Positions 5,660 to 5,783 of a stretch of 5,783 bases of DNA are shown in pieces. Below the pieces are notes generated by a model. It worked only from the letters and a program-made list of their open reading frames with translations. It was not told the DNA's origin and did not search any database. A program made the translations under genes and the position numbers. The DNA is from Sphingopyxis sp. (lineage in GTDB: Bacteria; Pseudomonadota; Alphaproteobacteria; Sphingomonadales; Sphingomonadaceae), in the NCBI GenBank assembly GCA_012035435.1, contig JAAUPH010000173.1:1-5783 (forward strand). The letters are read 5' to 3'. Numbering within the stretch: the stretch's first letter is position 1; each line of letters opens with the position of its first letter.

Positions 5660-5783
5660 GGTGTCAGATTGTTTGTGTAAGCGGGGACCGGGTTCCATTC
5701 TGAGGAAGAAGGGACTCGACGATGACGACGACGATCAAGCAAGAGACACTGGACGATTTGCTATCGGGGGTAACCAGCCCGGA
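5660..5783 (+). mobile_element. Left end of an IS256-family insertion sequence (continues past window)
   Basis: The endonuclease reading frame stops matching its family at about 5660. From there the sequence reads GGTGTCAGATTGTTTGTGTAAG, which has the TTGTGTAA core typical of IS256-family terminal inverted repeats. A short leader with a strong purine-rich ribosome site (GAGGAAGAAGGGA, about 5702-5714) then leads into a transposase-like start at 5722. The exact left boundary could differ by a few bases. The right inverted repeat and any 8-9 base target duplication lie outside the window, so the family assignment rests on the end motif plus the first 20 residues of the transposase. Confidence 0.6.
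5722..5783 (+). CDS. IS256-family transposase, N-terminal fragment
   Basis: Only the first 20 codons are in the window. The peptide begins MTTTIKQETLDDLLSGVTSP, matching the usual beginning of IS256-family (mutator-like) transposases, in which an LDxLLxG...SPE segment precedes the conserved GLLKQLTKALLERAL helix. The DDE catalytic residues would lie beyond the window. The ATG is eight bases after a strong GAGGAAGAAGGGA ribosome site. The gene probably belongs to the element that interrupts the endonuclease gene. The assignment is by memory of family N-termini and would be settled by a few hundred more bases. Confidence 0.55.
   Translation, partial: MTTTIKQETLDDLLSGVTSP

Noticed and set aside
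5438..5680. Separate gene from TTG 5438
   Set aside because: It is the second frame of the endonuclease and its end is insertion-element sequence, not an independent protein.
1..5783. CRISPR array, tRNA, rRNA or riboswitch
   Set aside because: No regularly spaced direct repeats, cloverleaf or conserved RNA motif was seen on either strand by eye.

Overview
The window looks like chromosomal DNA of an alphaproteobacterium, most likely a sphingomonad. This is inferred from the high GC content with GC-rich third codon positions, the nrdA/nrdB type, the CCCCGC-hairpin intergenic repeats and a GAAC-N7-GAAC site, which is the alphaproteobacterial form of the LexA operator. No rRNA, tRNA or other species-level marker is present.

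The left part (1-3252) is core genome. It holds the 3' end of nrdA (class I ribonucleotide reductase large subunit), a paired inverted repeat, an intact family 2 glycosyltransferase gene, and an intact nrdB (radical-bearing small subunit). The glycosyltransferase separates the two reductase genes. The nrdB upstream region carries two NrdR-box-like sites 31 bp apart, so nrdB may have its own NrdR-controlled promoter.

The middle part (3253-4050) is accessory. After a small palindromic repeat come three tightly overlapping small genes: a DUF4160 protein, a DUF2442 protein and a 73-aa protein resembling a winged helix. The start/stop overlaps indicate translational coupling. The layout resembles a toxin-antitoxin-like or small regulatory module, but no function is proven.

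The right part (4051-5783) is a decayed type II restriction-modification locus. A C5-cytosine DNA methyltransferase gene is followed by a gene for a NaeI-family endonuclease whose four active-site residues are all recognisable. A perfect alphaproteobacterial LexA box lies just upstream of the methyltransferase, inside a plausible promoter, so the system may once have been SOS-controlled. The methyltransferase carries about two single-base deletions. The endonuclease has at least one, perhaps two, and its 3' end is cut off by what appears to be the left end of an IS256-family element, whose transposase gene starts at 5722 and runs out of the window. The left 4 kb shows no frameshift, so the clustering of lesions favours real decay over random sequencing error, although homopolymer error cannot be excluded.
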